A program made the translations under genes and the position numbers. The notes beneath the pieces were generated by a model, which was not told the DNA's origin, made no database searches, and saw nothing but the letters and a program-made list of their open reading frames with translations. From Trissonchulus latispiculum (Eukaryota > Nematoda > Enoplea > Enoplida > Ironidae), in the NCBI GenBank assembly GCA_030248195.1, contig JASAND010030798.1, positions 20,838 to 84,837 on the forward strand: a stretch of 64,000 nucleotides of DNA, written 5' to 3'. Each line of letters opens with the position of its first letter. Positions within the stretch are counted from its first letter, which is position 1. Of the stretch, positions 32,288-42,734 are shown piece after piece.

Positions 32288-35222
32288 ATGGGAATCGCAG
32301 GAAATCTTTCCTGTGAATGCAGCAGTGGTCTAATTTTGCCAATCATTAACGAATGCGATTGGTCCAGCAGCTTCCGGGCGTTTCTTTACCTAATTGGCAT
32401 GCTGTATTCCTTTCTTGGCATTGCCATTGCAGCAGATGTATTTATGTGCGCTATCGAAAAGATAACTAGTAAAACCAAAAAGATAAAAATTGTAAAGGAA
32501 AATGCTGGCGACGAGGAAACTGCGAGTCTCAGTTCAGAAGTAGAATATCGTGAGGTGGAAGTATGGAACCCCACTGTGGCTAATCTAACCCTAATGGCAC
32601 TGGGAAGCAGCGCCCCTGAAATACTGCTCTCCATAATTGAAATTGTTGGTAAGAGAACACGATTTTCACTAGACATATTTTAGAAATAATATTCCTATTT
32701 TTGTACATTAGCTAAAAAATTGCTCTTGAACATGGGGTTGAATAATAATTACTGGTACGTAAAAGCTTTGACAGGGAAAACGAAGGAAAATAATATGCTG
32801 CCAAACAAACGCAACTTGTAGTGCCCGTGTCGGACCCATCGGCCTAGAAGACTAGGTTTTAATTTTTTACTAATTTTTAACTGATGTTAGGGTTGCGTAA
32901 TACTTCCGTTTATAATTTCTGTAGCTCGTTTGTTCAGCATTGTTTTAATAGAATAATATTAGCTAGCAGCGTTTCTCTGCTCCAACTGCCACTTGTTAGT
33001 TTCACAAAAAACTAATAATTTAAACCGAACATTAGATTTATTGATTCAGTCAAAAATTACTCATTTCGATTTTGACTTAAATGTGTATAAATAGCTACTT
33101 AGTACCTATTTTGATACATCCCTGCCTGACCATGAAATTGTTTTCTATTTTAGGTGGAGGATTCTATTCGGGTGAACTCGGACCGTCCACCATTGTTGGA
33201 TCAGCAGCCTTCAATCTGCTCTGCATCGCCGCAGTTTGCATTGTCTCCGTTCCCAGTCCTGATACACGACGTATCAAGGCCATCTATGTTTTCGCAGTTA
33301 CGGCTGCTTTTGCAATTTTAGCCTATCTTTGGCTTTTGGTCATTCTCGTGGGTTCCAGTCCAGATAAGGTGGAAATCTGGGAAGCTTTTCTCACCTTAGT
33401 CTGGTTTGTTGTTTTGATAGTCTTGGCCTACCTTATGGACACAATGCCGTGGAAGAAGTCTCGAAAGGCCAGTCCTGGGAAGGCGGTAGAGAAAGGGTTG
33501 AAGCTGAGTCCTGCCCTGAAGCAGGAGCTTTGGAGAGAATTGGAGAAGGAAACAGCGATTCGGTATCCGAATCTAACTCCTCAAGAGTTGGCCAGAATTG
33601 TGGCGTCCAAGATCCGATCCATGCAACCGCACGATCGACTCTACTACAGAATTCAGGCTACAAGATGGTTGGATGGAAGAAGGTCGGTGCTCCATGAAAC
33701 GATGCCAGGCTACGGTAGAAAAGTACCCGAAGCCGGCAGTCTTAGTGATCTGGCAGTAAAGAGTTTATCGGAACCCAGAAAAACTGTGGTAGAATTTGCT
33801 GCAAGAATCTATGGATTTTCTCCAGGAGATACCATCGTTCGTGCACGCCTGATTCGTCGAGGACGTCATACCAATCGGAAGATTATTGTTCGATACGAAA
33901 CAGTCAGCGGATCTGCCGAACAAAATACTCATTTCATTCCAAAGAAGGAAACGGTAATCTTTGCACCCGGAGAAAACGAAAAGCTGATCAACTTTGACAT
34001 AGTAGCCGGAAGTGAGTGGGAAAATCAGCAAGGCTTCTTCGTTCAGCTTCATCTGGAGGAAGGGGACAAGAAAACAAAAATCGGTACCTGTGCTCCGGCA
34101 ATTATCCGATACAACGACCAAACCGGGGATCCTACATTCGAATTTGAGCGACACAATTTCAGTGTCAAGGAGAGTACCCGGCTAGCCAGAGTTCCCGTTC
34201 AAAGAATCTCTGGAGCCGTCAATACACCAGCCTCCGTCTACTGGTCCACAAAAGACGTCACCGCTCACGAAGGAACAGATTACATTGGAGGAGAGGGAAT
34301 ACTTAAGTTTGAGTCCGGAGAAGCGCTAAAATACGTCGATGTGCCCATAATTGACGATATGGAGGAGGAGAAGACGGAAACCTTTGAAGTGGATCTGCTT
34401 AAGGTTGCCGAGGGTGGTGGAACGCTGGGAATGCGAACGACAGCTGTCGTTGCCATTCTCAGCGATGATGGAGTGAAAGAAATGTTCTCCCAGATGGACA
34501 AACTGATACCTAATATGATCGACTCAATGACTCCGGGAGCCCAGTCCTGGAGACAGCAAATCCTGCTGGCGTCCAGCGTGAACGGAGGTGACCTGCCAGA
34601 AGCAACTGCCAAGGACGTTATCAGCCACGTACTAGCTTTCCCGTTCAAGATTATTTTTGCTCTGGTTCCACCGCCTCTTTTCTGCGGCGGTTGGCTGACA
34701 TTTTTCATCGCCCTTGCCTTGATTGGTCTCTTGACGGCAATTGTGGGCGACCTCGCGTCCATCTTTGGTTGTCTGGTTGGCCTAAAAGACTCTGTTACTG
34801 CAATCACTTTTGTGGCCCTGGGGACCAGCCTTCCGGACACTTTTGCCTCTAGATTGGCTGCTGTTCAAGAGGACACTGCAGACAATTCTATTGGCAATAT
34901 TACTGGGAGCAATTCTGTCAACGTGTTCCTGGGTCTGGGCATTCCTTGGTTGATTGCGGCCATCTACTGGGAAGCTCAGGGGAAATACTTCCGGGTTACG
35001 GCCGGTTCCCTTGGCTTCTCAGTCATGATTTACACTATTGTTGCCTCACTGTGCATTGCACTGCTGATGGCACGTCGGTTTCTTGGTGCTTTTGGTCGGG
35101 CTGAGCTGGGTGGACCTGCAGGTTTGAAGTGGGCCTGTGGGATCTTTTTGGTATTTTTGTGGATCCTTTATGTTCTGTTATCCTCCCTTCAAGCCTATGG
35201 GCACATTGGTGGTTTCAATTAG
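32288..35222 (+). CDS. Na+/Ca2+ exchanger with Calx-beta domains
   Basis: Exons 32288-32648 and 33154-35222 join in phase 1 (GTAAGA...TTTTAG) to give 809 residues. NCX antiporters use the Na+ gradient to extrude Ca2+ across the plasma membrane. The alpha-1 repeat spans the junction: LMALGSSAPEILLS, then GPSTIVGSAAFN. The alpha-2 repeat has GDLASIFGC, ALGTSLPDTFAS and IGNITGSNSVNVFLG, so the signature ion-binding motifs are complete. The cytosolic loop has two Calx-beta modules (about 250-370, and 375-490 with FEFERHNFSV, GTDYIGG, EEKTETF, AILSDD). The N-terminus is CECSSGLILP. The basic XIP-like segment after TM5 of vertebrate NCX is not recognisable. The protein lacks an obvious cleaved signal peptide, so an upstream exon is possible. 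Length is a little below vertebrate NCX1. Confidence 0.95.
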
Positions 35223-35381
35223 ACGATGTGACCAGGATGGTGATGGTTTCAGGGCTTAATCTCATAAAACGCCAAACAACATTTGCTAACATTTATTATT
35301 TACTGTGCTTGTGCTTGTGCTTGCAGTTAGATGCATTCATCTTCTTCTTCTTACTATTATTTTATTGTCATTATTATTATT

Positions 35382-35387
35382 ATTAAA
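35382..35387 (+). promoter_or_regulatory. Possible poly(A) signal of the NCX gene
   Basis: ATTAAA about 160 bp after the stop, following a CTT/ATT-rich stretch. Confidence 0.35.
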
Positions 35388-35868
35388 GTGTTGTAGCCCA
35401 AAACCAACTTAGCTTGCTCAATCAAAATAATCACGTGTGCCAGGAACAAGAATTTGACATAGCTCAGAAGCCAATAACTGGCAGCCAGTCGGTAGTTACG
35501 ATTTACGAAGAACGCCAATGGCATATCTTGGTTAAAAGAGGCTTATTTTAATCTGGGAATAGTCACCATACCTATTCGCAATGTTTTGTTATCGTTAAAC
35601 TTAAACAGTACTAAAACGCAACGAACTTAGGGGATTGTCTTCTGTGAATATGAAGAATCCAATACTTTTCGATTCCACTGAATTTTTCGATGCATTAGAA
35701 GATTGTGTGAGTTCAGGCATGTGAGACCGTTTTATTTTGATTTACAAGGTTTTTATGGATGGTGACAAGGCCAGTCAATCACACACAACACATTGCCAAC
35801 TTTAATGCAATTATTAAAGCTAGTGGTGATTGGAGAAAATTTTGGAGGGTGGGGGAAGAGGTATTTTT
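35388..35868. other. No gene seen
   Basis: Ordinary intergenic sequence. Confidence 0.4.
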
Positions 35869-35896
35869 GGGGGGGGGGGGGGGTGTGGAGGGGGGT

Positions 35897-35931
<35 letters not shown>

Positions 35932-35995
35932 CGGGGGGGGGGGGGGGGGGGGGTGTGGTTGTTAAGGGGGGAGAAGTGGGGGGTGGGGGGGATAT
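35869..35995. repeat. Poly-G low-complexity run
   Basis: Nearly pure G for about 85 bp, with scattered T, C and A to 35995. Poly-Gly and poly-Pro ORFs here are artefacts of the run. Length and interruptions suggest sequencing or polishing error. Confidence 0.85.
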
Positions 35996-36167
35996 GTAAT
36001 GGAAAAGGCAAAATGAACCCTAAAATGTACAGGGAAAAAGCTTAACTTGTGGGAGCTTGTGACTCCCGATAGAATTGATCTGAGCTCTTAATGAATGGCG
36101 TGCTTGTGGAATTTTGATGTGAACTGTGAAACGTCCAGGCATTGTATAAAGTAACTGTCCCGCAGTT

Positions 36168-36182
36168 ACCAGAGTTGCCAGT
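36168..36182 (+). repeat. 15-bp inverted match, left end of hairpin region
   Basis: ACCAGAGTTGCCAGT, complementary to 41999-42013. CAGAGTTGCC-type termini occur in some DNA transposons. No target duplication is visible. Confidence 0.5.
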
Positions 36183-36344
36183 CAGTGTGAATCCCCCCAG
36201 AAACTTATTATTAGGGACATAGGTTCTAGTGTAAATAGGAAGAATAAGACATAAAATAGCATTACGCTCACGCAATGACACGAAAATGGAATAGAACCTC
36301 AGTGGAACGTAGTCTAAGAAAGCCTAGGTAGGCTATCAGCCAGT

Positions 36345-36445
36345 AATGGAGGGGTCGTTACCCTTCCCGGGTCAGTAATAGGCCCTAATACGGTTTTCCG
36401 TATAATGGAGGAGTCGTTACTCTTCCCAGGCCACGAATAAGGCCT
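36345..36445 (+). repeat. 59-bp tandem duplication with compensatory changes
   Basis: Two units begin AATGGAG at 36345 and 36404. Stem 1 is GGGT-CGTT-ACCC in unit 1 and GAGT-CGTT-ACTC in unit 2. Stem 2 is GGGTC/GGCCC in unit 1 and AGGCC/GGCCT in unit 2. Three base pairs therefore differ while pairing is kept. A separate ATACGG-TTTT-CCGTAT hairpin (36388-36403) bridges the units. Confidence 0.75.
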
Positions 36446-37164
36446 CACATTATCAAGAAACCACTCAGAAACTGTTTAAAATAGCTGAAAATCATCAAAG
36501 AAAATAAGCTCGACGAAGGAAGTTGTTTAATAACCAGCAACTTAACAAGAAACTTCGAGTTTAAAACGTTGTATGCAGTTAATCAGTGCGAATATTGGAA
36601 GATGGGTCAAAATAAGGCCATAATTCGCCCATTAGGGGCACGGAACAGTGTTAATTAGTGTTCATATGTGTTAATTAGGCTTAATTTGCATTAGTTAGGT
36701 GATAATTAGTTAATTAGTCATATTTTTGGTCAAAATATAAGTTGGTTTTATCTGAAAGGCAATTCTCTGCTGATTCTAAAACTCCAAACCCGGTCACCTA
36801 ACTCCCAATATTGCGAAAGTTATAAGCGAAAGAAGTTTTGTTTAAGTTACATTTTAATTTTGTAATATTGGCCTTGGGTGACCTTACAACAATGCGTAAC
36901 TACTTGTGAGGTTACGCCCATTCATGTTTCCATTCACACCCCCAGAGCCTCTGCTGGCTCTCTCCCAGCAGAGACTTGCCTCGCAGAGAGGATTTTAACA
37001 CATACACATAGCATGAAATTACGTTCGGAGGGGGCTTAACTCCCTCCCCAATAATTTAAAAGAAATGAAACTAGTTAGTCTTAGGTAGTTAGGTACGTAG
37101 ATTAATAATATCTAACTTATATTTTCTGAAAAATTACGTAGCTAATGGTATGCATATTTTTTAC

Positions 37165-37232
37165 GCAACAATTGCCCTTCCGTTTCTTTTCCAGCTAGAC
37201 TTAGAGTCTTGGCGAGGAAGGACAATTGTTGC
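37165..37232 (+). repeat. Hairpin, 17-nt arms
   Basis: GCAACAATTGCCCTTCC pairs with GGAAGGACAATTGTTGC except for one C-A mismatch. The loop contains a second hairpin, AGACT-TAG-AGTCT. Confidence 0.8.
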
Positions 37233-37248
37233 TGGGATCAACGGGCGG

Positions 37249-37314
37249 CTTCCCTTGTCTACGGCCGAAAGGTCAAGTCCAAAAAGAAAGAAAGGGGCTT
37301 GGAGACAAGGGAAG
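37249..37314 (+). repeat. Three-way-junction-like fold
   Basis: The outer stem CTTCCCTTGTCT/AGACAAGGGAAG (12 bp) encloses GGCC-GAAA-GGTC, with a GNRA tetraloop, and CAAGTCC/GGGCTTG. Read from the plus-strand sequence only. Confidence 0.65.
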
Positions 37315-37467
37315 GCCTAAAAATAACAAACATAAATTTTACTAAATAACACGGCCAAATTGGCAATTATTATTTATTTTTCCATATTCGGCCCCGAGTG
37401 GCCTTTATTGTGTACAATTTCATTTTTTCATTCTTTTAACTTCATTTTTAAAGCCAGTATTTTCCCC

Positions 37468-37494
37468 TTTGGTTACCTTTACGTGGTAACCAAA
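37468..37494 (+). repeat. Hairpin, 10-bp arms
   Basis: TTTGGTTACC and GGTAACCAAA, perfect, with a 7-nt loop. Confidence 0.8.
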
Positions 37495-37640
37495 AAGTCT
37501 GCAAAGTTTCCCAAAATTCAGCTTGGGAAATAAATCAAATTAGGGTCAGTTGGAGGGTCATAATTCCTTGTTCTCGTTAATCTCCCCTCCAACGGACCAG
37601 CCGCGTGGCCAGCCCGAGTTGGGCACACGCTTTAAGATAG

Positions 37641-37668
37641 GGAGCTTCCAGAAATTTCTGGAAGCTCC
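37641..37668. repeat. 28-bp perfect palindrome
   Basis: Arms GGAGCTTCCAGAAA and its complement with no spacer. Confidence 0.9.
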
Positions 37669-37705
37669 AATAAAATCAAAGAAAGTCCGACAGACAAAGC
37701 AAACA

Positions 37706-37739
37706 CCAGTGAGCTGTCAGATTGCTGTCAGCTCACTGG
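37706..37739 (+). repeat. Hairpin, 11-bp arms
   Basis: CCAGTGAGCTG and CAGCTCACTGG, 12-nt loop. Confidence 0.85.
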
Positions 37740-37888
37740 AACTTTCAAATTTTCATCAGTGTTTGTTTGAGATTCGGCCGAGAGCGGTCGCTTACCTCCC
37801 CCCCAATCTGAGTGTACTTCCCGTTGTGCCAGCGTTTTGGCCGGGAACAAAAGTACACTTTTCCCTTGCTAGGACGCGAGTTAGGGAC

Positions 37889-37916
37889 CCCTTCTGACCC
37901 ACACTGGTCAGAAGGG
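37889..37916 (+). repeat. Hairpin, 11-bp arms
   Basis: CCCTTCTGACC and GGTCAGAAGGG, 6-nt loop. Confidence 0.85.
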
Positions 37917-38282
37917 ATGATCTAAGCAACACAGCAAACACCGCACGTTGAGGGCCAGATGAGCGCACTATGCTCGGCCGAAATACCACACCAGGAACGC
38001 ACTTCTAGGGATTTTTAAGAGGCCTCTTTTTGGCCTAAAAACTTCACTTTTTGTGGCCTTCGGGCCTTGTTTAAAATTAACTGTGTCAACCAAGCCACGG
38101 CCTGAATGGCCTTAATTTTTGTAGGGGCGTACGCCCAAAATATTTTTGTGTATTGATGCTGTTTTTGGGGTTTTGATGAATTGGGATTTTGAGTGGGGAC
38201 CCACCCCTAAGCTGAGATAGGAGGTCCCTTGGTCATGACCTCATATTAGAACTGAGTTAATTTAGGGACTGTTTTCCCCACA

Positions 38283-38305
38283 GCCGGCAATTAGGAATTG
38301 CCGGC
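38283..38305 (+). repeat. Hairpin, 10-bp arms
   Basis: GCCGGCAATT and AATTGCCGGC around AGG. Confidence 0.85.
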
Positions 38306-38545
38306 CATATTCGCAAAAGTAGGCGCTAGTGAAGCTAACAATATTGTCTGTAATTATGCATTGTTGTCGTGAACTGTAATTGTGTGTGGTTCGGCTTATC
38401 CAAGAAAATCAGTAGGCATTAAAACTCAGAATCATTTTTTATCATTAATTATCAAGTTGTTTTAAAAGGGAACGGCCGAATTCCCTGTGTTAATTTAATT
38501 AATTTAAAGCTGTCCTTAGCGGAGATGTCTGTGTGATTTGCTTTT

Positions 38546-38573
38546 AGTAATAATTGCCTAAGCAATTATTACT
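38546..38573 (+). repeat. Hairpin, 12-bp arms
   Basis: AGTAATAATTGC and GCAATTATTACT around CTAA. Confidence 0.85.
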
Positions 38574-39184
38574 CGTTCCGCTTGCAATTCAAATAACCAA
38601 AGTTTCTAAAATCCAACAAAAGTTTCTTTTATCAAAGTTATCAAAGTTCCAGGGTTTAAAGCAAAATACTGGAAGTTACAAATCAAATTCATTTCAGAAT
38701 TAGGACCAAAATATGCATACTATAGGTAGGTAGGTCTCGCTAGGAAGTAGTTAGGATGTATTTTGTTTGTATAATTATCTGTGCCAATATTATTGTAATT
38801 TGTTGTGTGAATGAGACCCCCCAAATTTACGTAAGTGGCTGCCTGGGTAAACCCCTCATGGAGTGTGAGGTTCCAGAGCTAGCCTTCTTTTGTAAAGTGT
38901 GAATTAGTAATCAAAATTGTGTGAGTGCGAGGGTGAATGAGGGCATACCATGTAAACCCCCTTTGTCTGATAAGGGTATTGGGACTGCCAGAATGAATGA
39001 GTAAACTATTCAGATAGTAGGCAGGAAAGTGGGCCAAATTGAGTAGCAATTTGGACCCAAAATTAGGATAAATTATAAACTGTAATGTTAGTTGGTTGGA
39101 TGTGTAATTGCTGTAAAAGTGCTAATTTTGGAGTGAAAGTCGTAGCAATGTATATAAGAAATAAAGGTGATTTTGGCGATTTAG

Positions 39185-39239
39185 GCAGGTTTGGCAGTCT
39201 AGGGTCACGGGGACCCCCAATTAGGTCTGCCAAACCTGC
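39185..39239 (+). repeat. Hairpin, 13-bp arms with nested stem
   Basis: GCAGGTTTGGCAG pairs with CTGCCAAACCTGC. Inside lies GGGTC-ACGGG-GACCC. Confidence 0.85.
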
Positions 39240-39618
39240 TGGATTTCCGGTCATCCGTGTAGGTTGCCCTGCGATTAGGGGACGGATGGGCCGCATTCAC
39301 GGAATCCAGAATTAGCCAAATCAAGGCCAGCATCGAACAGTTTAAACTATTATGAAATTAATCCAAAACCTTAGTTTTAATTAGCGGAAGTTCCGATTAG
39401 CGGACTAGTAATTTAGTAGTTCTAGGTAGGAAAATGTTAGACTAGTTTTGTTGTGTTAATTAGCGGAAGTTCTTAAGGATTGGGAAAGAGTTAGCTCTAC
39501 GATAGGGATATTAATGGTCTTGGCTTAAAAGTAGCATGGGTTCACGGTCGTTACCGTAATCATTTAACTTCCCATGTAAAAGGCCAAAAGATGAGCCAAA
39601 TTAAAAGAAAAGAAGTAG

Positions 39619-39690
39619 ACCCGTGCTGAGATTCGAACTCAGGTCTCTGGATTAACAGATCCAGTGCTCATCCATTTGAGCTACACGGGT
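39619..39690 (-). tRNA. tRNA-like gene, possibly Asn(GTT), atypical anticodon loop
   Basis: On the minus strand a 72-nt cloverleaf forms: acceptor ACCCGTG/CACGGGT (7 of 7 bp), D stem GCTC/GAGC with GG in the loop, anticodon stem CTGGA/TCCAG and T arm CTGAG-TTCGAAT-CTCAG. The internal promoter boxes are intact. The anticodon loop is TCTGTTAA, eight bases instead of seven. GTT after CT suggests Asn, but the extra base makes identity and function uncertain. No CCA is encoded. Confidence 0.7.
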
Positions 39691-39833
39691 TATAATTAGA
39701 ACAAGTTTAAGCCAGCCTATATAAGGAAACAATTTAGCAACCCAGCGTGTGTGCATTTTAATTAATACATTAGAGGTGCTAATTACGTATATGCAGGAAC
39801 AAACTTTAATTATGTTTTTCTCACTAATTACTT

Positions 39834-39867
39834 TACATTTTTTAGTGCTGTAAGCACAAAAAATGTA
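39834..39867 (+). repeat. Hairpin, 15 bp with one bulge
   Basis: TACATTTTTT(A)GTGCT pairs with AGCACAAAAAATGTA around a 3-nt loop. Confidence 0.85.
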
Positions 39868-40172
39868 CAGTTTTTCAAGCTCTACAAGAATATGTAATTT
39901 TTACTTAAATTCGTTTTCATCAAAATTTTGCTAATTTATATGCCAGTTTTGCACGAATGCAATTATGTGCTCGTGTGAAAGGGTGGTAGTTTGCGCGACT
40001 TCCACTCGGCTGGCTGCTGGGGTTGCCAGCACCGGATCGAATAGCGGTTCGGCACGTCCCCTGTTAGGGCACTAGGATAAGGGGTTGGTAGATTTAGAAG
40101 TAGACGTAGTTCGGTAGGTCGGTAGGTCGGTAAGTAGGGACTGCGTAGAATGGCTGCTGAGATAGTGAGTGA

Positions 40173-40229
40173 GTGAGTTTTTGCCTTTTTGCTTAAACCG
40201 ACTAAAACTAATTACATGCAAAAACTCAC
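40173..40229 (+). repeat. Hairpin, 12-bp arms
   Basis: GTGAGTTTTTGC and GCAAAAACTCAC. An outer TGGCTG/CAGCCA pair (40151-40156 and 40233-40238) extends it. Confidence 0.8.
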
Positions 40230-40495
40230 CCACAGCCAGCCAGTAGTTTCTACTTTAAGTCTGTTATTTCAGTCCCAAATCTGCAAGTGAATAATTAATA
40301 AGGATCTTACATTAAAACACCAGGTAATCGTAAGTTAACATTAATACTACGTAGGCTTTAGTTAGTTAGCATAAGTAGGTAGGTAGGCATTAGTTAAGAC
40401 AATTATTATAAGTATTTAGCAAGTGACCATCTTCCAATATCAATAATGCACCATAAATCGTCCAGTTTCGTACATGTAATTGATGTAATCTCTGG

Positions 40496-40525
40496 GTCAC
40501 GGGAAATGAGCCCATTTCCCGTGAC
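40496..40525 (+). repeat. Hairpin, 13-bp arms
   Basis: GTCACGGGAAATG and CATTTCCCGTGAC around AGCC. Confidence 0.9.
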
Positions 40526-40970
40526 AAATCAACGAAATCAGGCCAGTCACAGGCCGAAAACGTTTATATTAGTCAGTATTATGGTTTTCTCTAAAGATTG
40601 TGCAAAATTTGGTCAGAATCAACGCAAATTACACCCAAAATGGCCCTAGAAGGCCGGTCTGTGCAAGGAAAGGACAAAAGCAAACGAAGTTTGAGTGTAG
40701 GTCGCTAACAGCACAGGTTTTGTACATTTCTCAAGAACATTTCGTCTAATTGCCAGTTCAGTCAGGCCCAGCCGGGCCCAAGGTGGAAACCTTACGAATC
40801 ACTTCGTTCAGGCCGAAATTGCGGCAAGTTTAACTAAATTCTGATAATACAAGTTAGCAGAGGCCAGGAAGGCCCAATTGGTGACAGGAAGTTACCAGAA
40901 ACGGTTAATATTGTCAAACAGGCAATAATCAGCAGTTTTTAGTCAATTCTCAAGTTACAAGTTCAAATGG

Positions 40971-40994
40971 GGCCCAAAATGCACATTTTGGGCC
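40971..40994 (+). repeat. Hairpin, about 10-bp arms
   Basis: GGCCCAAAAT and ATTTTGGGCC around GCAC. Confidence 0.85.
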
Positions 40995-41949
40995 TGGAAA
41001 GCAAAGGAACGAGTAATGGTTGCTGGGTTCGATTCCCGCACCATAATCTTGTACTAATGGGTTTTAACCCATTTGATTCAGGTGCGGAGACGAAGCTACG
41101 CTGCTCTATCCGAATCTGATCTGCCCGTGGATCTTATCAGTCTTGTGTCTCTCAGATAGTCAGAGCCAGTAGTTTACCAGTGGACCGCAGAAGTCCGGAT
41201 TAGTGAATCAGTAGTCAGTCAGTCAGATAATCAGGATCAGTCGATTTTGGAAGGTACATAGACGGCTTGTATTGCCGAGTAGCGGATTTAAGACAGAGAC
41301 AGCGAGCGTAGCACCGCCTGATCAAAGTGGGAGGTTAAACCAGAAACTGCAAAGCCAAAAGCTTAACTCTTGAAAGAAGGACTAAAATTCTATTTCCTTA
41401 TTTTTATCACATCATGTCATCAACTGTTTTCGTCATCAGTCTTAAGTCGGGAGGCGTTTCTCCCGTGTCTCTGGCCTAAGCGCCACCCCATCCTCATAGA
41501 AGAAGAAGAAGCCTTAGATTCATTGAACTGTGTAGTTGTTTAATTTTCATTAATCAGGAATAAGTAAGGCAGAACCAGGAAACTCCCCATTTTCTCTATT
41601 TCCTCAAAAAGCCAGTTCCGTATAGTAACCCTGTCTAGGTGTTGGAGCGGACCTTCGGGAAAGCAGTGTCCAACGATTCGGGGACTCACCCATAGACCGA
41701 CCCCAGGTTTATCTCAGTTAATAATTGTTTGTTTGTAGTTTGCTGATTTGTAGTCTGATAATCCGTTTGTAAGGACGGATAAAGAGTCGCACAGCACAAG
41801 CATATAGGCGCACGAGAAAGCATATAGGTATTTGGTTAGTAGAGAGTTGAAGACAGTGTAATAGCTAGCATAATAGAGACAGAGAGTAATAAAAAGGAAG
41901 AAGAAGAGGTACCACTGAACCTTGTCCCTAACCAAACCTATAACTTGGG

Positions 41950-41978
41950 TAATATTATCCTAAATTAGGATAATATTA
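41950..41978. repeat. 29-bp palindrome
   Basis: TAATATTATCCTAA and TTAGGATAATATTA around a single A. Confidence 0.9.
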
Positions 41979-41998
41979 ATAATAATCGAACGAGGGTA

Positions 41999-42013
41999 AC
42001 TGGCAACTCTGGT
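41999..42013 (-). repeat. 15-bp inverted match, right end of hairpin region
   Basis: Complement of 36168-36182. Confidence 0.5.
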
Positions 42014-42734
42014 ACAGTAAATTGTATACTGTACTGAATTGTAATTGTATCTGTTTTGCACAGTTTGTAACGACCCCTGTTAGTAACGCATTTTGTATTG
42101 TAACTTGTAATCTTGCCAAAGCGTGTACCCATAATACTTGTAATCAGTTTAATAAATAGTTGGTGTGTCAGACCTAGAGTCTCAGAGTTTAACAGAGAGG
42201 CGCGATTGTCTCTGAAAGTCAGGCGCGTTAGCCTAAAGATTGGATCAGGACTACTCAAAGGTAAGTTCTGGTCAGGAAGCAGAAGACTCATCATCAATCC
42301 AGCGATCAAATCCAAGCAAGCGCTGACCCCTCTTGCTGATCGGCTGGAATCCAGTGCAACAAACGAACTCACGAAGAAGACCCCTACAAAGGTTGGCTGC
42401 AGGGAATCTCTGATTTTGGAACACCACCTTTCGGAGATCCGGTGCCTAAGTCTACTTTCCTAAGTGGACGTGCTGACCTTCCGTGTAATCAAGTGCAGAG
42501 CGGTTTCTGTCACTAGACCGGAGAGCAGAGCGATTTTTGACTCCGGAGCCTAGCAACTTCATTACATATTTTCAGCGCATATGGGCCCTTGATTAAACTT
42601 GTTCTGTTTGGTTATATCCAGAAACGTAATCATAAGCTATGTTGTGTTGCCATGTTGTGATCCTACAGCATGTATACATATGCTGTATATTGATCGAGAT
42701 CTCTACTTGCATTTCTTGCTTTCAGTAAGAAAAA

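Larger units (their letters stand above)
36050..42560. other. ORF-less hairpin-studded region
   Basis: About 6 kb with no credible ORF but dozens of short inverted repeats with small loops. Perfect or near-perfect examples with arms of 8 bp or more start at 36949, 37165, 37249, 37468, 37507, 37550, 37641, 37706, 37889, 38283, 38546, 39034, 39185, 39834, 40173, 40496, 40971, 41056 and 41950. Many 4-7 bp hairpins lie between them. Tetraloops include GAAA (within 37263-37274), GGAA (40780-40793) and TTCG (38055-38066). A tRNA-like gene is at 39619. Tandem TAGG/GGTAGGTC phrases are scattered through. The density is unlike the rest of the window. It may be a structured RNA gene, a mobile element or foreign DNA; function unknown. 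Confidence 0.7.

Noticed and set aside
35759..36045. Poly-Gly and poly-Pro ORFs
   Set aside because: Produced by the poly-G run, which is probably a sequencing artefact.
41020..41050. GGGTTCGATTCCCGCACCA as a second tRNA
   Set aside because: It resembles a T arm plus CCA, but no matching acceptor, D or anticodon stems are found upstream.
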